NCBI RefSeq assembly: GCF_004346195.1
Contig: NZ_SMAK01000008.1
Location: 1 to 64,000 of the forward strand
Source: Tepidamorphus gemmatus
GTDB taxonomy: Bacteria; Pseudomonadota; Alphaproteobacteria; Rhizobiales; Tepidamorphaceae
Reading direction: 5' to 3'
Length of the DNA: 64,000 nt
Of this stretch, positions 25,375-35,461 are shown piece by piece (positions within the stretch are counted from its first letter, which is position 1; each line of letters starts with the position of its first letter). Below the pieces are notes generated by a model. That model was given only the letters and a program-made list of their open reading frames with translations. It did not search any database and was not told where the DNA came from. The translations under genes were made by a program, and so were the position numbers.

Positions 25375-28014
25375 TCACTCGAGGCTGCGGCGCACGATGT
25401 CGCTGGTGTCGCGCGACAGCCCGTCGAGGCTGGCGATGCGCTCCAGCTCCGCCCTGGCCGCCGCGCGGCGTACAGGCTCCAGCACCCGCCAGCTCCGGAA
25501 GGCCGACAGCAGGCGTGCGGCAAGCTGCGGGTTCGAGCGGTCGATCTGCGTCGCCACCTCGCCGAGCAGCCGGTAGCCGGCCCCGTCCGGCCGGTTGAAC
25601 TGGGCGGGGTTGCCCGACGCGAAGGCGCCGATCAGCGCCCGCACCCGGTTCGGATTGGACAGCGCGAAGGCGGGGTGGCGCATCAGCTCGATGACCCGGC
25701 CGAGCGTTGCCTCGCCGGGCGCCGTTGCCTGGATGGTGAACCACTTGTCGAGGACCAGCGGGTCGTCGCGGTAGCGGTCGTGGAAGGCCGCGAGCGCCGC
25801 TTCGGCCGCCTCGGCACCGGCCCGCACCAGGATCTGCAACCCGGCGAGCCGGTCGGTCATGTTGTCGGCATTGCGGAAATGGCGCTCCGCCATCTCGATG
25901 TCGGCGGCATCGCCGGTGGCGCTGAGCAGCGAGAGGGCGGCGTTGCGCAGCGCCCGCCGTCCGGCCGCTGCGGCGTCGGGCGTGTAGGGGGCGTTCAGCG
26001 CGAGCCCGCCATAGAGGGCGCGAAGCGTATCGGCGAGACTTGCCCCGATCAGGCCGCGCAGCCAGTCCTCGGCCGCGTGGATCGCGGCCGGATCGACCTC
26101 GCGGCCGATGTCGCGGGCTATGTCGGCCTGCGTGGGCAGATGCAGCGCCTGGGCCCGGAACGCCGGATCGAGGTCGGCAGACTCCGCCGTCCGCCGCAGC
26201 GAGGCGAGGAACCGCGCGTCCGCTGCCGGCGCGCCGCCCGCCCGGATCGCCGCCTGCGCATCCGTCAGCAGTCGTGTCGCGACGCTCTGCAGCGCCTGCC
26301 AGCGGTTGAACGGGTCGCTGTCGCGGGCCGCCGCGAACAGGAGGTCGTCGTCGTCGAGATTGGTGGTGAGCTTCACCGGCGCCGAGAAGCCGCGCAGCAG
26401 TGAGGGCACCGGCCGCTCGGCGAGACCGCGGAACACGATTCGCTGGCGCGCCGCGCGCAGTTCGATCAGATCGCCGGTGACGCCGTCGCCTTCGACAACG
26501 GCCGGCTGCATGTCCCCGCCGCTGCCGATCAGACCGAAGCGGATCGGGATCACCATCGGCTGCTTGACCGGCTGGCCCGGCGTCGGCGGGCAGCTCTGCT
26601 CGAGCGTCAGTTCGTAGCTCGACGTGCTGGCATCCCAGCGGCCGGTGGCGGTAACCTCCGGGGTGCCGGACTGGCTGTACCACAGCTTGAACTGCGTCAG
26701 GTCGCGGCCGCTCGTCTCGGCGAAGCAGGCGAGGAAGTCCTCGATCGTCGCCGCCTCGCCGTCATGGCGGGCGAAGTAGAGGTCCATGCCTGCCCGGAAC
26801 GCCGCGTCTCCGATCAGCACCTTCAGCATGCGGATCACCTCGGCGCCTTTCTCGTAGACGGTCGCCGTGTAGAAGTTGTTGATCTCGCGATAGCTCTCCG
26901 GCCGCACCGGATGGGCGAGCGGCCCGGCGTCCTCGACGAACTGGTGCGCCTTCAACGTCCTGACGTCCGCTATGCGCTCGACCGGTCGCGAGCGCATGTC
27001 GGCCGAGAACTCCTGGTCGCGGAACACGGTCAGCCCCTCCTTCAGACAGAGCTGGAACCAGTCGCGGCAAGTGATGCGGTTGCCCGTCCAGTTGTGGAAG
27101 TACTCGTGGGCGATGATCGCCTCGATATTGGCATAGTCGGCGTCCGTCGCGGTCTCGGGGCTTGCCAGCACGTACTTGTCGTTGAAGATGTTGAGGCCCT
27201 TGTTCTCCATCGCCCCCATGTTGAAGTCGGACACAGCGACGATGTTGAACACGTCGAGGTCGTATTCGCGGCCGAACGCCGTTTCGTCCCAGCGCATCGA
27301 GCGCTTCAGCGCGTCCATCGCGTAGCCGCAGCGGTCCTCCTTGCCGCGTTCGACATAGATGCCGAGATCGACCGTGCGGCCCGATGCGGTGACGAAGGTG
27401 TCGCCGACCCGTCCGAGGTCGCCCGCCACCATCGCGAACAGGTAGCAGGGCTTCGGATGCGGGTCGTGCCAGACCGCATAGTGTCGGCCGGTGCCGGCGA
27501 TGTCCCCGGACTCGACCGGGTTGCCGTTGGCCAGAAGCACCGGCGCTGCGACCTTGTCCGCCTCGAGCCGGACGGTGAACACCGCCAGCACGTCCGGCCG
27601 GTCGGGATAGAAGGTGATGCGCCGGAACCCCTCCGCCTCGCACTGGGTGCAGTAGATGCCGTTCGAGCGATAGAGCCCCATCAGCCGGGTGTTGGCCGAC
27701 GGGTCGACCGCGGTGGCGATCTCCAGAACCGCGGCGGTGTCGGGCATCGACGCGATCGACAGTCCGCTCTCGTCGAGCCGGTAGTCGCCCGCCGCCAGCC
27801 TCCTCCCGTCGAGCTTCAGCCAGACGAGTTCGAGATCCTCCCCGTCGAGCCGCAGCGGTCCGCCGCCGCCGGCCGGATTGGGCCGGATTGCCAGCCTGGT
27901 CAGGATCTCGGTGCGTGCGGGATCGAGACGTACATCCATCTCGACCGTATCCACCAGCCAGGCCGGCGGCCGGTAGTCCTCGAGACGGATGACGGGGGCC
28001 TGGTCCTTGGCCAT
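25375..28014 (-). CDS. pepN: Aminopeptidase N (M1 family)
   Basis: The 879-residue zinc aminopeptidase removes N-terminal residues from peptides in the cytoplasm. The catalytic domain shows the exopeptidase motif GAMENKG (near residue 267) and zinc site HEYFH (303-307) with the third ligand Glu326 eighteen residues on. Two C-terminal domains (Ig-like, then alpha-solenoid) complete the E. coli PepN-type layout and length. The start at 28014 is the first ATG before a conserved IRLEDYRPPAWLV. The permease gene upstream on the same strand ends 111 bases away, so a shared transcript is possible but the functions look unrelated. Confidence 0.96.
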   Translation of the reverse strand: MAKDQAPVIRLEDYRPPAWLVDTVEMDVRLDPARTEILTRLAIRPNPAGGGGPLRLDGEDLELVWLKLDGRRLAAGDYRLDESGLSIASMPDTAAVLEIATAVDPSANTRLMGLYRSNGIYCTQCEAEGFRRITFYPDRPDVLAVFTVRLEADKVAAPVLLANGNPVESGDIAGTGRHYAVWHDPHPKPCYLFAMVAGDLGRVGDTFVTASGRTVDLGIYVERGKEDRCGYAMDALKRSMRWDETAFGREYDLDVFNIVAVSDFNMGAMENKGLNIFNDKYVLASPETATDADYANIEAIIAHEYFHNWTGNRITCRDWFQLCLKEGLTVFRDQEFSADMRSRPVERIADVRTLKAHQFVEDAGPLAHPVRPESYREINNFYTATVYEKGAEVIRMLKVLIGDAAFRAGMDLYFARHDGEAATIEDFLACFAETSGRDLTQFKLWYSQSGTPEVTATGRWDASTSSYELTLEQSCPPTPGQPVKQPMVIPIRFGLIGSGGDMQPAVVEGDGVTGDLIELRAARQRIVFRGLAERPVPSLLRGFSAPVKLTTNLDDDDLLFAAARDSDPFNRWQALQSVATRLLTDAQAAIRAGGAPAADARFLASLRRTAESADLDPAFRAQALHLPTQADIARDIGREVDPAAIHAAEDWLRGLIGASLADTLRALYGGLALNAPYTPDAAAAGRRALRNAALSLLSATGDAADIEMAERHFRNADNMTDRLAGLQILVRAGAEAAEAALAAFHDRYRDDPLVLDKWFTIQATAPGEATLGRVIELMRHPAFALSNPNRVRALIGAFASGNPAQFNRPDGAGYRLLGEVATQIDRSNPQLAARLLSAFRSWRVLEPVRRAAARAELERIASLDGLSRDTSDIVRRSLE

Positions 28015-28125
28015 GACGGTGAAGCTCTCCTGCGGGACGACACGCGCTGATTTAGAGGCTTGGCGGCGGGGAGGGAAGGCCGGGCCGGTGAGGGGCAGGG
28101 CGCGAGGGCGGCGGGAACGGACGCT

Positions 28126-28950
28126 CTACCTCGCGGTCATGCCGCGCAACCGCTCGGTGCGGCGGCGCAGCAGTTCGACGGCGGTGAGCAGGATGACCGA
28201 GACCGCCACGAGAACGGCGGCGGCGGCGGCGATCGTCGGGCTGATGTTCTCACGCAGGCCGGAAAACATCTCGCGCGGGATCGTGCGCTGTTCGGGACCG
28301 GCGATGAACAGGATCACCACCACCTCCTCGAAGGAAGTGGCGAAGGCGAACAGCGCGCCGGTGATCATGCCCGGCAGGATGAGCGGGAAGATCACCCGAA
28401 ACGCCACCCGCACCGGCCCGGCACCGAGGCTCGCGCCCGCCCGCGCGAGGTTCCAGTCGAATCCGGTGAGTGAGGCGAGCACGGTGATGACGACGAACGG
28501 CGCGCCGAGCGCGGCATGGGCGAGGATGATGCCGGTGTAGGAGGCCGTCAACCCGAGCGGAGCAAAGAAGAAGTAGAGTCCGACCGCGTAGATCACCACC
28601 GGGACGATCAGCGGCGACAGCAATATCGCCATGATTGCCCGGCTGCCGGGACAGTAGCCGCGCGACAGGCCGAGCGCGGCCAGCGTGCCGAGCGCGGTGG
28701 CGAGCAGCGCCGATGCCAGCCCGATCACCAGGCTGTTGCGGATCGACATCGCCCAGCGCTCGCTGGTGAAGAACTCCTCGAACCAGCGCGTCGTGAAGCC
28801 GCGCAGCGGATAGGTCAGATACTGCCCGTCATTGACCGACAGCGGCAGCATCGCCGCGATCGGCACGATCAGGAAGGCGAAGCAGAGGATCGCGCCGACC
28901 CACAGCGCGATCCGCCAGAGCCGTTCCGACAGGGTGAGGGAGCCGCCCAT
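28126..28950 (-). CDS. ABC transporter permease, PotC-like
   Basis: The 274-residue inner-membrane permease has six hydrophobic segments and the EAA-loop signature RAGASLGAGPVRVAFRVIFP before the last two segments. It resembles PotC of polyamine importers (YSFN-like loop, then SVNDGQYLTYPL here). It begins nine bases after the partner permease gene and ends the four-gene transporter set. The substrate is probably a small cation or amine; the family also includes importers for iron, 2-aminoethylphosphonate and quaternary amines, so specificity is open. Confidence 0.88.
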   Translation of the reverse strand: MGGSLTLSERLWRIALWVGAILCFAFLIVPIAAMLPLSVNDGQYLTYPLRGFTTRWFEEFFTSERWAMSIRNSLVIGLASALLATALGTLAALGLSRGYCPGSRAIMAILLSPLIVPVVIYAVGLYFFFAPLGLTASYTGIILAHAALGAPFVVITVLASLTGFDWNLARAGASLGAGPVRVAFRVIFPLILPGMITGALFAFATSFEEVVVILFIAGPEQRTIPREMFSGLRENISPTIAAAAAVLVAVSVILLTAVELLRRRTERLRGMTAR

Positions 28951-28959
28951 CGCCTGCCC

Positions 28960-30210
28960 TCAGATCGCGCCGGCCCGGACGCCGCCGACCAGCCGCGCAT
29001 AGACCAGATAGAGCAGCAGCGTGGCAACCAGCAGGCCGGAGCCGAGCGCGGCTGCCAGCCCCCAGTTGGCGGTGCCGGTGGTGTAGAGGGCGATGAACGA
29101 CGAGATCATGCGGTCCGAGGCACCGCCGACCAGCGCCGGCGTGATGTAGTAGCCGAGCGCGATGATGAACACGAGCAGCGCGCCCGCGGCGATGCCGGGC
29201 AGCGCCTGTGGCAGGTAAACCCGCAGGAAGGCGGTCGTTGGCGGCGCGCCGAGCGACTTGGCGGCGCGCATGTAGTCGGGCGGGATGCTGCGCATGACGC
29301 TGTAGGCGGGTAGGATCATGAACGGCAGCAGCACATGCGTCATGGCAATCAGCACGCCGGTTCGGTTGTAGATCAGGCGGAGGGGGGTATCCGAGAGCCC
29401 GAGCCACAGGATCGCCTGGTTGACGAAGCCGTTCTCCTGCAGCACCACCACCCAGGCGCCGGTGCGCACCAGGAGCGGCGTCCAGAACGGCAGCAGCACC
29501 AGGATCAGCATCACGTTGCCGATGCGCGACGGCAGGCTCGCCAGCAGATAGGCGGCCGGAAAGCCGAGTGCCAGGCAGAGCAGCGTCACCGACAGCGCTA
29601 TGCCGAAGGTCCTCAGATAGACCTGCACATAGAGCCGTTCGGCTTCGGGAACCTGGACGATGGTGCCGTCCACGTCGCGCCTGCGGTCGATCGAGGCGAG
29701 CAGGAAGTAGTCTGAGATCGGGCCGCTGGCGTGATGGATCGCCGACCAGGTGGCCTTCTCGCCCCAGGCCGGATCGCGGGCGATCAGGGCCGCACGCCAG
29801 GATTCCGGCGCCTCATCGAGACCCTCGACCCAGCGCGCCGTGTTCATGGCGAGCGAGCGGCCGTTCGGCACCTCGTAGTTCAGCCGACGCGCGGCCGCCG
29901 CCGTCGTGCGGTTTTCCCATGAGGTGCGCAGGTCCTCCGCGAGCGCCGCGAACACCGCTTCGCCCGGAACGCCGCTCTCGTCGGTGCCGTGTTCCTTCAG
30001 CGCAGCCGCAACCCGCGGCCAGGCCCGCGCCAGCTCGTCGTCGGCGACGCTGCGCCGCAGCATGTCGGCGATCGGCGTCACGAAGACGACGAGCGTGAAG
30101 GCGAGCAGCGGCGCAACGAGCAGGAAGGCGCCGAGCCGCCTGCGTCTGAGCGTGCGCGCCAGCCGGCGGGCGATGATCCGGGGATCGTCCTGAGGCGGGG
30201 CGCCGTTCAT
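28960..30210 (-). CDS. ABC transporter permease, PotB-like, with a long periplasmic insertion
   Basis: The 416-residue permease is much longer than the roughly 285-310 residues usual for PotB. TM1 lies at about residues 28-50. It is followed by some 150 hydrophilic residues (about 52-200) with helical, charged composition before the remaining five membrane segments begin near AERLYVQVYLRTFGIAL. The EAA loop is RAAKSLGAPPTTAFLRVYLP. The inserted domain would face the periplasm, where it could contact the binding protein. The gene lies between the binding-protein gene (226-base gap holding a repeat element) and the second permease (9 bases). Confidence 0.86.
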   Translation of the reverse strand: MNGAPPQDDPRIIARRLARTLRRRRLGAFLLVAPLLAFTLVVFVTPIADMLRRSVADDELARAWPRVAAALKEHGTDESGVPGEAVFAALAEDLRTSWENRTTAAAARRLNYEVPNGRSLAMNTARWVEGLDEAPESWRAALIARDPAWGEKATWSAIHHASGPISDYFLLASIDRRRDVDGTIVQVPEAERLYVQVYLRTFGIALSVTLLCLALGFPAAYLLASLPSRIGNVMLILVLLPFWTPLLVRTGAWVVVLQENGFVNQAILWLGLSDTPLRLIYNRTGVLIAMTHVLLPFMILPAYSVMRSIPPDYMRAAKSLGAPPTTAFLRVYLPQALPGIAAGALLVFIIALGYYITPALVGGASDRMISSFIALYTTGTANWGLAAALGSGLLVATLLLYLVYARLVGGVRAGAI

Positions 30211-30334
30211 CGGTGATGCCTGAGGTGCCGACCATGCATGGTTGCGACCACCCTCGCCGCCCCGTCCGATGGCCTTCGCGCCAAACTGGCATCGGGCAAG
30301 CCGGCATCGGCCAGGTGTGCAACGCCTGCGCAGG

Positions 30335-30413
30335 CCGGGATCGGGGCGCGCAAGCCCGATGCGCTGTGCCGTCCCGATCCCGGACGCCCACCGAAACGGC
30401 GCCCGGGATGACG
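30335..30413. repeat. Palindromic intergenic repeat, partial copy (CGGGATGACG family)
   Basis: CCGGGATCGGG at 30335-30345 pairs perfectly with CCCGATCCCGG at 30373-30383, and the element ends in CGGGATGACG at 30404-30413. The spacing from CCCGATCCCGGA to CGGGATGACG is the same 20 bases as in the full copy upstream of soxB. The opposite CGTCATCCCG end is missing. Confidence 0.75.
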
Positions 30414-30436
30414 GGGGAGGATGGTGACCGTCGGCT

Positions 30437-31477
30437 TCAGTTGCCGGCCCAGACGTTGAACCGCTCGGTCAGCCGGTCGATGTTCTCCAGCCAGAAGGCA
30501 TCTGAGATCTGCAGCGAGACCGCGAGGTTTTCCGGCGCCGTCGGCAGATCCTTCAGCCGGTCGGCGGGGATCTGCGCGCTCGCGTCCCTGGCGGTGACGC
30601 CGTAGGCGATCGCCTCGGGCAGCTTCGCCTGGTTCTCCGGTCGGCCCATGAACTCGATCAGCTCGTAGGCGGCGTCGATGTTCGGGGAATCCTTCAGGAT
30701 CACCCAGGAATCGAGGGTGTAGAGGCTGCCCGGCCAGACAATGCCGAAATTGCGGCCGTCATTGCGATTGGCTGCATCGATGCGGCCGTTGTAGACCGAC
30801 GTCAGCACCACCTCGCCGGAAGCGAGCAGCTGCGGCGGCTGGGCACCGGCCGTCCACCAGACGATATCGCCCTTGATGGTGTCGAGCTTGGCGAAGGCGC
30901 GGTCGATGCCCTCCTCGGTGGCCAGCACGTCGTAGACCTGCTCGATCGGCACGCCGTCGGCCATCAGCGCGAATTCGAGATTGCCCTTCGGACCCTGACG
31001 CAGACCGCGCTTGCCGGGAATCTTGGCCGTGTCGAAGAAGTCGGCCCAGCCGGTCGGTGCCTCGGCCAGCCTGTCGCGATCGTATGCCATGACGAAGCTC
31101 CACACGATCGCGCCGACGCCGCAGTCGTGCACGGCCTGGTCGAGATAGCGTTCCTTGCCGCCGATGCGCGACCAGTCGATCTCCTCGAGGATGCCTTCGT
31201 CGCAGCCAAGCTCCAGTTCCTCGGATTCGACCTGCACCACGTCCCAGGTGGCGTTGCCCCCCTCGACCTGCGCGCGCAGCACGCCGATGCCGCCATCCCA
31301 GGATTCGTCCAGCAGGGGCTTGCCGGTCGCCGCCTTGAACGGCTCGAAGTAGATCTTCTTCTGCGCGTCCTGATAGGCGCCGCCCCAGGAGACCACGGTC
31401 AGGTCGCGGGCCTCGGCGGCGCCGGCCAGGCCGATGCTCACCGCCGCCGCGGCCACGACGGGCTGAATCCACTTCAT
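30437..31477 (-). CDS. Periplasmic binding protein, PotD-like
   Basis: This is a 346-residue extracellular solute-binding protein. A Sec signal peptide (MKWIQPVVAAAAVSIGLAG, cleavage near residue 23) precedes a type II periplasmic-binding fold opening LTVVSWGGAYQDAQKK, which is typical of the PotD/AfuA-like group. Acidic and aromatic residues (WDGGIG, VQVESEE, WWTAGAQPP) could form a site for a cationic ligand. GGAGG precedes the start. It is encoded between the ATPase and the permeases on the same strand. Together with the divergent dimethylglycine dehydrogenase-like gene, the context suggests a methylated amine or polyamine as ligand, but that is inference. Confidence 0.88.
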   Translation of the reverse strand: MKWIQPVVAAAAVSIGLAGAAEARDLTVVSWGGAYQDAQKKIYFEPFKAATGKPLLDESWDGGIGVLRAQVEGGNATWDVVQVESEELELGCDEGILEEIDWSRIGGKERYLDQAVHDCGVGAIVWSFVMAYDRDRLAEAPTGWADFFDTAKIPGKRGLRQGPKGNLEFALMADGVPIEQVYDVLATEEGIDRAFAKLDTIKGDIVWWTAGAQPPQLLASGEVVLTSVYNGRIDAANRNDGRNFGIVWPGSLYTLDSWVILKDSPNIDAAYELIEFMGRPENQAKLPEAIAYGVTARDASAQIPADRLKDLPTAPENLAVSLQISDAFWLENIDRLTERFNVWAGN

Positions 31478-31574
31478 GACATCCTCCCTCAGGGTGAGCC
31501 GGGACGGACCATCCGTCCCGCAACGGTGCATGCAGTTCCCTCGACCGTCATCGAAATCCCGGTCCTGGCCCGCG

Positions 31575-32696
31575 TCAAGCCGTCGCCGGAGCATCGAGCG
31601 CGCGACAGTCGGTCGCCGCCCAGCCGACCGGCACGATGGCCTGTTCGGTCAGCTGCAGCCGCGACGGCGCGTTGGGAACCTTGACGAAGAAGTCGTCGCG
31701 GCCGCACACGCAAAGTCGGGCGCGGATGTGGTCGCCGAGATAGATCAGCTCTTCGACGCGGCCCTCGAAGCGATTGTCGAGGCCGGCTGCGGCCTCGCCG
31801 ATGGCGACCCGCTCGGGCCGGATCGACAGCATTGCCGCGTCGCCGACCGCCCCGGCCCGCACCGCAAGCGCCTTGACGAAGGCACCGCTGACCTCGACCT
31901 CGCACAGTCCATCGGCCAGCCGCACGATCCGGCCGGTCAGGCGGTTGTTCTCGCCGATGAACTGCGCGACGAACGAATTCTCCGGCGCTTCGTAGAGCAC
32001 ATCCGGACGCGACAGCTGCTGGATCACCCCGTCGTTGAACACCGCGATCCGGTCCGACATGGTCAGCGCCTCGGACTGGTCATGCGTCACATAGACGACC
32101 GTGACGCCGATGTTCTGGTGGATGTGCTTGATTTCGTACTGCATCTGCTCGCGCAGCTGCTTGTCGAGAGCGCCAAGCGGCTCGTCCATCAGCACCAGTT
32201 GCGGTTCGAACACCAGCGCGCGGGCGACAGCGACGCGCTGCTGCTGGCCGCCGGACAGCTGCCCAGGCATGCGGCCGCCCATCTGCGGCAATTCCACCAT
32301 CTCCAGGGCCCGCTTCACCCTGGCCTCGATCTCGGCGCGGCCGAGCTTGCGGACCTGCAGCGGGAAGGCCAGGTTCTCCGCCACCGTCATGTGCGGAAAC
32401 AGCGCGTAGTTCTGGAACACCATGCCGATGCCGCGCCGGTGCGGCGGGACATTGTTGATCGGCCGTCCGTCGAGCAGGATCTCGCCGTGCGTCGCCGTCT
32501 CGAAGCCGGCCAGCATCATCAGGCAGGTGGTCTTGCCCGAGCCGGACGGCCCCAGCATGGTCAGGAACTCGCCGCGCTCGATATCGAGATTGAGATTCTT
32601 CACGACGAGGCTCTGCCCGTCGTAGCTCTTCTGGACATCCCTGAAGCGGACGTGCGGATCGTCCCGTCCGCGCCGATCCGTCCCGCGTACCGTCAT
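31575..32696 (-). CDS. ABC transporter ATP-binding protein, PotA-like
   Basis: The 373-residue ATPase drives the PotB/C-like permeases. Walker A is GPSGSGKTT (residues 49-57), the Q-loop is VFQNYALFPH, the signature is LSGGQQQR (from 147), Walker B ends LVLMDEP (Glu172), and the switch histidine lies in VTHDQ. A C-terminal TOBE domain (about 290-365) is present. It is the first gene of the transporter operon. The 245-base gap to the divergent flavoprotein gene at 32942 should hold both promoters, so the two units may share control. Confidence 0.93.
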   Translation of the reverse strand: MTVRGTDRRGRDDPHVRFRDVQKSYDGQSLVVKNLNLDIERGEFLTMLGPSGSGKTTCLMMLAGFETATHGEILLDGRPINNVPPHRRGIGMVFQNYALFPHMTVAENLAFPLQVRKLGRAEIEARVKRALEMVELPQMGGRMPGQLSGGQQQRVAVARALVFEPQLVLMDEPLGALDKQLREQMQYEIKHIHQNIGVTVVYVTHDQSEALTMSDRIAVFNDGVIQQLSRPDVLYEAPENSFVAQFIGENNRLTGRIVRLADGLCEVEVSGAFVKALAVRAGAVGDAAMLSIRPERVAIGEAAAGLDNRFEGRVEELIYLGDHIRARLCVCGRDDFFVKVPNAPSRLQLTEQAIVPVGWAATDCRALDAPATA

Positions 32697-32941
32697 GACC
32701 CCCCTCTGGTCGGATGCCGCCCGGCTGTTGCCGTGACGGCTCCTCAGACCATTCCAAAAAAACCAATCAGCGGCAATGCCCCGGGCGGCACGGTCTGCGG
32801 TCCTGCGCGTCGTGCATGCGGCGCGATCGGGCAGGTGGCGGTTCCGCGACAGCCGATGTCGCCGCGCGGGCAGTGTCGGGCGCGCGTGGCGGATTTACTC
32901 GCCCTGCAGCGTGGCAGGCAGTCTGCCGGAGGGGGATCGAC

Positions 32942-35452
32942 ATGAGGACGGAAGCCCGGGTGGTGGTGATCGGCGGCGGCGTGGTGGGTGTCTCGACGCT
33001 CTACCACCTGGCGCGCAAGGGCTGGTCGGACGTGGTGCTGGTCGAGCGCAGGGAACTGACCTCCGGCTCGACCTGGCATGCGGCCGGCCTCCTGCCACTG
33101 TTCAATCTGTCCTACTCGGTGGGGCAGATCCACAAGTACTCGGTGCGGTTCTACCAGGAACTCGCCGAAGAGACCGGCATGGACACCGGCTTCCGCAAGG
33201 TGACCAATGTCCGTCTCGCCCGCACGAAGACCCGCTGGGACGAATACATGTACTATGCGGGGGTCGCCCGCACGATCGGCGTCGAGGTGAACATACTCAC
33301 CCCCGAGGACATCCGGCGGCTGTGGCCGTATGTCAATGTCGACGGACTGCTGGGAGCGATCCAGCATCCCGAGGACGGCTACATCCAGCCCGCCGACCTG
33401 ACGCAGGCGCTGGCGCGCGGCGCCCGCAACCGCGGCGCCGAGATCTACCGCAACACCACCGTCACGGCGATCGCGCCGCATCCGGGCGGCGGCTGGGTCG
33501 TGACGACCGACAGGGGCGAGATCCGTGCCGAACACGTCGTCTCGGCGACCGGGAACTTCGCGCGCAGGACCGGTGCGATGGTCGGCCTCGACATCCCCGT
33601 CATTCCCGTCGAGCACCAGTATATCGTCACCGAACCGCATCCGGGCATCCTGGAGCATCGCAGGAACGGCGGACTCGAGCTGTGCGTGCTGCGGGAGTCG
33701 GATTCCTCCTGGTACATGCGGGAGGAGGCGGGCGGCCTCCTGCTCGGTCCCTACGAGAAGGGCGCGCCCTGTTGCTATCTGGACGGGCCGGACGATCAGT
33801 CCGAGTACGAGCTGTTCCAGGAGGATCTGGAACGGCTCGAGCCGCATATCGAGACGGCGATCGCGCGCGTGCCGTGGTTCGGCGAGGTCGGCATCAAGAA
33901 GGTCTACAACGGCGCCATCGCCTACACGCCGGACGGCTCGCCCATCGTCGGGCCGGCCTGGGATCTGAAGAACTTCTGGCTGAACGAAGGCCATTCCTTC
34001 GGCGTCACGGCAGCCGGCGGCGCAGGCTGGCAGCTTGCCGAATGGATCGTCGAGGGCGAGCCCTCGATCGACATGATGGGCGTCGATCCGCGCCGCTTCG
34101 GCCCCTACGCCACCCGCGGCTATCTGAAGGAGAAGAACGAGGAAGCCTACGCCAACGTCTTCACCCCGCACTTCCCCGACGAGGAGCGCCCCGCCGGCCG
34201 CCCGCTGAAGACGTCGCCGTGCTATGGCCGCATGGCCGCGCTGGGCGCAGTCTTCGGCTCGGTCTACGGCTGGGAACGGCCGAACTGGTTCGCCCCCCTG
34301 GACTACGAGGTCCCGGCCGACGAGCTCGACGTCGACGACGTGCTGACCAAGCACAACCATCCCCCGCCCGATCACACCGGGCGCATCCGCGAGAAGTGGT
34401 CGTTCCGCCGCTCCAACTACTTCCCCTTCGTCGGGGAGGAATGTCGCACCGTCCATGAGGCTGTCGGCATCCAGGACATGTCGGCCTTCGCCAAGTGCTG
34501 GATCACCGGCCCCGGCGCCGAAGCCTGGCTCGACCGGCTGCTGGCGAACCGCATCCCGCGGACCATCGGTCGCATCAGCCTCTGCCACATGCTGTCGGCG
34601 AATGGTGGCGTCCGGGCGGAGTTCACCGTCTACCGGACCGGTCCCGAGAGCTTCTATCTGGTGTCGGCCGGCGCCTTCGAGCGCCATGACCACGACTGCC
34701 TGCGCAAGCTGCTGCCCGCCGACGGCAGCGTCACGATGACGCCGGCGACGACCGCGCTGGGCGTGCTGGTGATCGCCGGTCCGCGCGCCCGGGACGTCCT
34801 GCAGAAGCTCACCGACACCGACCTGTCGACTGCTGCCTTCCCGTGGCTGACCGGCAAGCCGCTGTCGGTCGGGCGCGCCTCGGCGCATGCGCTCCGGGTC
34901 AATTTCGTCGGCGAGCTCGGCTGGGAGCTGCATCATCCGATCGAGATGCAGAACACGATCTTCGATCTCGTCATGGAGGCGGGCAAGGACTACGGCATCC
35001 GCCCGTTCGGCATCCGCGCAATGGATTCGCTCAGGCTGGAGAAGTCCTACCGGCTGATCCCGCGCGAACTGTCGATCGAGTATTCGGCCTTCGAATCCGG
35101 GCTCGACCGCTTCGTTCATCCCGACAAGGGCGACTTCATCGGCCGCGACGCACTGCTGGCGTGGCGGCAGCGGGGATTCTCCAACCGCTTCGTGACGATG
35201 GAGGTGCACGGCATCACCGATGCCGATGCGCGCGGCTCGGAACCGATCCTGAAGGATGGCGAGCTGGTCGGCCGCGCCACGTCGGGCGGCTACGGCTGGC
35301 GGCTGGGCAAGTCGCTGGCGCTCGGCATGGTTCGCCCGGATCTCGGCGAGATCGGGACGGAGCTTCGAATCCGCATCCTCGGCGAGGACTACCGCGCGAC
35401 CGTGATCGAGGACTCGCCCTTCGACCCGGCGAACCAGCGGCTGCGGAGCTGA
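32942..35452 (+). CDS. FAD oxidoreductase fused to a GcvT folate domain (dimethylglycine dehydrogenase-like)
   Basis: The 836-residue protein has an N-terminal DAO-type FAD domain (VVVIGGGVVGVSTLYHLAR, about 7-25), with His46 in GSTWHAAGL at the position that carries FAD covalently in dimethylglycine and sarcosine dehydrogenases. An FAO_M linker domain follows (about 385-440), then GcvT and GcvT C-terminal barrels (about 450-825). Such enzymes oxidise an N-methyl group and transfer the formaldehyde unit to tetrahydrofolate. Start ATG 32942 has GGAGGGGGA upstream. It diverges from the PotABCD-like transporter. A paralogue with the same architecture is at 60288. The exact substrate (dimethylglycine, sarcosine or another methylamine) is not decided by sequence. 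Confidence 0.9.
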   Translation: MRTEARVVVIGGGVVGVSTLYHLARKGWSDVVLVERRELTSGSTWHAAGLLPLFNLSYSVGQIHKYSVRFYQELAEETGMDTGFRKVTNVRLARTKTRWDEYMYYAGVARTIGVEVNILTPEDIRRLWPYVNVDGLLGAIQHPEDGYIQPADLTQALARGARNRGAEIYRNTTVTAIAPHPGGGWVVTTDRGEIRAEHVVSATGNFARRTGAMVGLDIPVIPVEHQYIVTEPHPGILEHRRNGGLELCVLRESDSSWYMREEAGGLLLGPYEKGAPCCYLDGPDDQSEYELFQEDLERLEPHIETAIARVPWFGEVGIKKVYNGAIAYTPDGSPIVGPAWDLKNFWLNEGHSFGVTAAGGAGWQLAEWIVEGEPSIDMMGVDPRRFGPYATRGYLKEKNEEAYANVFTPHFPDEERPAGRPLKTSPCYGRMAALGAVFGSVYGWERPNWFAPLDYEVPADELDVDDVLTKHNHPPPDHTGRIREKWSFRRSNYFPFVGEECRTVHEAVGIQDMSAFAKCWITGPGAEAWLDRLLANRIPRTIGRISLCHMLSANGGVRAEFTVYRTGPESFYLVSAGAFERHDHDCLRKLLPADGSVTMTPATTALGVLVIAGPRARDVLQKLTDTDLSTAAFPWLTGKPLSVGRASAHALRVNFVGELGWELHHPIEMQNTIFDLVMEAGKDYGIRPFGIRAMDSLRLEKSYRLIPRELSIEYSAFESGLDRFVHPDKGDFIGRDALLAWRQRGFSNRFVTMEVHGITDADARGSEPILKDGELVGRATSGGYGWRLGKSLALGMVRPDLGEIGTELRIRILGEDYRATVIEDSPFDPANQRLRS

Positions 35453-35461
35453 CGGACCAGG

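Noticed and set aside
32744-35209. An 821-codon minus-strand frame opposite the first DMGDH-like gene
   Set aside because: Compositional shadow: no family motif, no ribosome site, and it covers the whole of a well-supported gene.
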